Below the pieces are notes generated by a model, which saw only the letters and a list, made by a program, of their open reading frames with translations, was not told where the DNA came from and did no database searches. Made by a program: the position numbers and the translations under genes. From contig NZ_CP069213.1 of assembly GCF_016834455.1 (NCBI RefSeq), positions 558,501 to 622,500 on the forward strand: a DNA stretch of 64,000 bases. The letters run 5' to 3'. Of this stretch, positions 61,067 through 64,000 are shown in pieces (position 1 is the stretch's first letter; each line of letters begins with the position of its first letter). Origin of the DNA: Shewanella litorisediminis. Its GTDB lineage: Bacteria > Pseudomonadota > Gammaproteobacteria > Enterobacterales > Shewanellaceae.

Positions 61067-64000
61067 ATGTCTAGCTTGCAACGAATCGTGCTTATCGACA
61101 CCCACCTGCCCGGGGTGGTTGAGCTGGCCCTCGACGGCCATACCAATATCTGTGGTACCAATGCCTCTGGCAAGACCACGCTGCAACGCTTGGTGCCGGT
61201 GTTTTACGGCGAATACCCAAGCCGGGTGGTACCTTCCACCCGCGACAGTTTTGAGCGCTGGTACCTGCCCCACGACAGCAGCTTTATCATTTACGAATAC
61301 CGCCGTGGCGATGGTCTCCTCTATCAGGCGGTATTAAGTTCCAACGGCGATGGCAAAGGTATCAGCTACCGCTTTATCGCCAAGGGCTTCGAGCTTGAAG
61401 ATTATGTCAAGGCCCGCAACGGTGATACGCTCATTTGCCACACCGCCGCCGAGTTTGGCCGCGAAATGAAGCGTGCCGGCATTGCCCACACCAATCTGCT
61501 CAATACCCGCGAATATCGCGCCATTATTCAAAACGATCGCACCTTGCTGTCCAGTGGCACCAACAGGGTTGAGCTCAGAAGCTATGCCCGCCAGTTTGCC
61601 CTGTGCGATGCCGAGCACACCTTAAGGCACATCGAAAAACTCGCCAAGGCAGTGCACTCCAAAGAAGGCAAGATGGAAACCGTGAAGTCCATGATTGCCG
61701 CTATCCTGGAAGAAGACGGTGTAAATCCGCCTACCTCGCGCATCAATCCACAGCAGGTGGAAAACTGGATCCGTGAGTGTCAACTCATTGCCGGATTTGA
61801 AGAAATTCGCCCCGAGTTTGATAAGCTGGAGCAGGAGTTCAATCAATTGCTCTCCGCCGAGCTGCGTCTGGCCGGGCTGCACAAGGGCTACAAGGATGAC
61901 GAAGTGCTGGAGGCCGAGCGTCTTGAGCGCAGTCAGACCGCCTCCAGGGAATACAATTTCCGCCTGCGTCAGCTCGATGACGAATGGAAGGAAAAGCGCG
62001 ATGAGCTGAATCAGGAAATCTCTGCCGCCCGTGGCGATGTCAGCAAGTTCGAGCACGAGCTTGAGGTGATTGAAGATCAGCACGGCGCCTTCCTCGATGC
62101 CGATATCGAAACCGCTAAGGGCGACCTCGAGCAGCTGCCGCTGTGGCGCACCGACCTTGAAAACCTCACCGAGCGCCATAAGCTTCTCACCGACAAACAT
62201 CAGGATGTGGAAGCGGCTTATAATGCCCGCCGTTCCAGGATTGTTGAGCAGCTAAACCGCGACCTTGAGGTGCTGGATCAGGAGCTGGATAAGCAGCGCG
62301 ACGCCCGTGAGCGTCAGGCCGCGGCTGCCCGCAGCGATCTTGAAAAACTCGAGCAGTTCTGGCGCGATCAGCTGGAAGCGGGCAAGAACCGTTTCCGCGA
62401 AGAAGAATATGAGCTCAAGCTCGCCGCCTCTGAAGAAAAGCTGCGTCAGGACGCAGTGACCTACACCGAAGAGGAAAAGCTCAATCTGGCAGTGTTCGAT
62501 GAGCGTATCGAACGTGCCGACGAAGAGCAGGAAGCCAGCAACGCCAACGTGGAGCGTCTGGCGCTGGAAGAGCGTCGTCTGCGCTCCCGCCGCGATCAGG
62601 CCAGCGAAGCCCTGCGCCTCGCCAGTATCCGTGTCAGCGAGCGCCAGAATGCCCTGGACGAGCTCAAGACCATGCTCTTTCCTCAGTCGCACACCCTGCT
62701 GGAATTTCTGCGTAAAGAAGCCCCCGGCTGGGAAGAGCACCTGGGGAAGGTGATTGCCCCCGAGCTGTTGCACCGCACCGATCTGCATCCTTTTAACGCT
62801 AACAGCGGCGCCGATGGCAATAGCCTGTTCGGCATAGGGCTGGACTTAAAGGCGCTGGATATTCCCGAGTATGCCCAGAGTGAGCAGGAGCTAAGAAGCC
62901 GTCTTGCCAAGGCCGAAGAAGCCCTCGGCAGTGCCCGCGAAGTGCAGGAGGCCGCCGAAGAGCAGCTGGTGACAATCAACGGAGAGTTGGAAAAGCTCTC
63001 CCGCGAACTCACTTTTGCCCGCACCGCCTTTAAAAACGCCCGTGAAGACCTGCGCCGTTTGTTCGATGAAAAACGCGCCGAGCAGGACAGGGTCAACAAG
63101 GCACTGGCCGAGCGTAAGCAGTTGGCCGGTAAGCGTTTGGTGAGTATTGAGCATCAGCTTAAACAGCTTGGCCGCGACCATCAGGACTGGCTGGAGGAGA
63201 CCAAAGAAGAGTCCCTCGAAGCGCGGATGGAAAAGAATGCCTACTGGCAGGAAGTGGTGGGCGCACTGGATGCCCAGATTGCTTCGGTCAAGACGGGTAT
63301 CGAGAGCCGCCGCGCCAACGCCAAGGCCGAAACCAAGGCCTGTGAACAGTGGTACAAAAACGAGCTTAAGTCCCGCGGTGTGGATGAAGACAAGATTGTG
63401 GGCCTCAAGGCCGATATCCGTACCCTCGAGCGCAGGATTGCCGATGCCGAAGGCCGCCGCGCCGACGTACTTCGCTACGAAGACTGGTATCAGCACACCT
63501 GGCTTAGCCGCAAGCCACGGCTCGCCGAAGAGCTGGCCAAGGTGCGCCGCGCCCAGTCGGAGCTGGAGCAGCAGCTCGCCCGTTTCTCAAGCGAGGTGAA
63601 AACCCAGCGCAGCGAACTGGAGTCGGGCCGCAAGGCCTCCGATGCCGCCCAGGTGGAAGCCTCGGAAAACCTCACCAAGCTGCGCTCATTGCTGCGTAAA
63701 CTGGCCGACCTTAAGCTTTCGCCCACCGACGATGAGGCCCAGGGCAGCATTGGCGAGCGTTTGCGTCAGGGCGAAGAGTTACTGCTTAAACGCGACTATC
63801 TGGTGGGCTCGGTGAAGCAGTATGTAGAGCACTTCGATACCGTGATTGCCGCCAAGTCGGGCTCTGGCCTCGCCGAAACCTGGGAGCGTGCCCGGGAAGA
63901 GGCCACCTCCATCAACGACAAGGGCATCCGAATTCTGGATTACCGCAAGCTGGTGCCAAGCCTTGAGCAGCTTTTGAACGTGATGGTGCCCCAGTCGATT
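61067..64000 (+). CDS. SMC/Rad50-like ATP-binding protein (DUF3584), 3' end outside the window
   Basis: First 978 codons of a large coiled-coil ATPase; no stop before the window end. ATG 61067 has AAGGA six bases upstream. The N-terminus carries a Walker A motif GTNASGKTT (about 29-37), as in SMC/Rad50/RecN head domains, then very long coiled coils rich in Glu, Arg, Lys and Gln from about residue 250, with a break near 520-600 (LFPQSHTLLEFLRK) that could be a hinge. Walker B and signature motifs would lie beyond the window. It looks like DUF3584. Possible roles are DNA repair, chromosome handling or defence. No Mre11-like nuclease gene is upstream. Confidence 0.8.
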   Translation, partial: MSSLQRIVLIDTHLPGVVELALDGHTNICGTNASGKTTLQRLVPVFYGEYPSRVVPSTRDSFERWYLPHDSSFIIYEYRRGDGLLYQAVLSSNGDGKGISYRFIAKGFELEDYVKARNGDTLICHTAAEFGREMKRAGIAHTNLLNTREYRAIIQNDRTLLSSGTNRVELRSYARQFALCDAEHTLRHIEKLAKAVHSKEGKMETVKSMIAAILEEDGVNPPTSRINPQQVENWIRECQLIAGFEEIRPEFDKLEQEFNQLLSAELRLAGLHKGYKDDEVLEAERLERSQTASREYNFRLRQLDDEWKEKRDELNQEISAARGDVSKFEHELEVIEDQHGAFLDADIETAKGDLEQLPLWRTDLENLTERHKLLTDKHQDVEAAYNARRSRIVEQLNRDLEVLDQELDKQRDARERQAAAARSDLEKLEQFWRDQLEAGKNRFREEEYELKLAASEEKLRQDAVTYTEEEKLNLAVFDERIERADEEQEASNANVERLALEERRLRSRRDQASEALRLASIRVSERQNALDELKTMLFPQSHTLLEFLRKEAPGWEEHLGKVIAPELLHRTDLHPFNANSGADGNSLFGIGLDLKALDIPEYAQSEQELRSRLAKAEEALGSAREVQEAAEEQLVTINGELEKLSRELTFARTAFKNAREDLRRLFDEKRAEQDRVNKALAERKQLAGKRLVSIEHQLKQLGRDHQDWLEETKEESLEARMEKNAYWQEVVGALDAQIASVKTGIESRRANAKAETKACEQWYKNELKSRGVDEDKIVGLKADIRTLERRIADAEGRRADVLRYEDWYQHTWLSRKPRLAEELAKVRRAQSELEQQLARFSSEVKTQRSELESGRKASDAAQVEASENLTKLRSLLRKLADLKLSPTDDEAQGSIGERLRQGEELLLKRDYLVGSVKQYVEHFDTVIAAKSGSGLAETWERAREEATSINDKGIRILDYRKLVPSLEQLLNVMVPQSI

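Noticed and set aside
1..64000. CRISPR arrays, rRNA genes, prophage blocks or toxin-antitoxin pairs
   Set aside because: None seen: no regularly spaced direct repeats, no rRNA sequence, no phage structural genes, and no paired small ORFs of recognisable TA type.

Overview
The window reads as a chromosomal segment of a marine or aquatic gammaproteobacterium, most likely Shewanella. This is inferred from gene content: trimeric porins with Shewanella-style signal peptides, the sets gshB-rsmE-endA and cutA-dsbD with fxsA, a LysR gene divergent from a giant fused acyl-CoA carboxylase followed by a GGDEF gene and a second EF-G, DUF3149/DUF3581/DUF3584 proteins, and FNR (EtrA)-like and Fur-like boxes. 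Genes are densely packed on both strands. There is no prophage, CRISPR array or rRNA operon. One tRNA gene is present.

Layout. 1-13.9 kb: Aer-like receptor, quinone oxidoreductase-like protein, acidic-tailed hypothetical protein, galK-galM, CPA2 antiporter, cutA-dsbD, fxsA, an atypical Ser/Thr kinase, a Cys-rich small protein and thiopurine methyltransferase. 14-22.2 kb: two related porins in tandem, tcdA, an orphan histidine kinase, a SieB-like membrane protein, and a divergent pair (a 42-aa DUF3149 protein and a hemerythrin chemoreceptor) whose shared spacer carries two FNR-type boxes. 22.3-26.5 kb: tRNA-Leu(CAA) followed by a degenerate 3' copy of itself, then an islet (BamA/TamA-type barrel lacking a signal peptide, MFS exporter with divergent AraC regulator, truncated IS4-family transposase). 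26.5-31 kb: M50 peptidase, DUF4144-like protein, FapA, RsmC. 31.1-35.2 kb: a three-gene module (small periplasmic binding-like protein, outer-membrane barrel, GGDEF-EAL protein). 35.1-39.1 kb on the other strand: endA-rsmE-gshB-alkaline phosphatase. 39.3-46.8 kb: SprT, a secreted pyroglutamyl-peptidase-like protein with a Ser in place of the catalytic Cys, LysR, and a 1517-residue single-chain carboxylase. 47.1-50.4 kb: a second module of the same composition (barrel, binding-like protein, HAMP-PAS-GGDEF). 50.6-57.4 kb: EF-G 2, tandem universal stress protein, LysR, a 43-aa ORF, then PepSY, FMN-binding and coiled-coil porin genes. 57.7-59.9 kb: TonB receptor behind a Fur box. 60.1-64 kb: DUF3581 protein and an SMC/Rad50-like ATPase (DUF3584) cut by the window end.

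How the genes work together. The strongest system-level signal is the twin pair of 'periplasmic binding-like protein + dedicated barrel + membrane c-di-GMP enzyme' operons, which suggests an envelope sensor tied to c-di-GMP. A second theme is iron and redox: a Fur-type TonB receptor, a porin promoter with Fur-like and FNR-like boxes, an FMN-binding protein and PepSY membrane protein, and a hemerythrin receptor behind FNR boxes. Galactose use may be affected by a galactokinase that lacks its third GHMP motif.

Limits: all functions come from motif reading by eye. No database search or computation was run. Site and terminator calls rest on visible symmetry.
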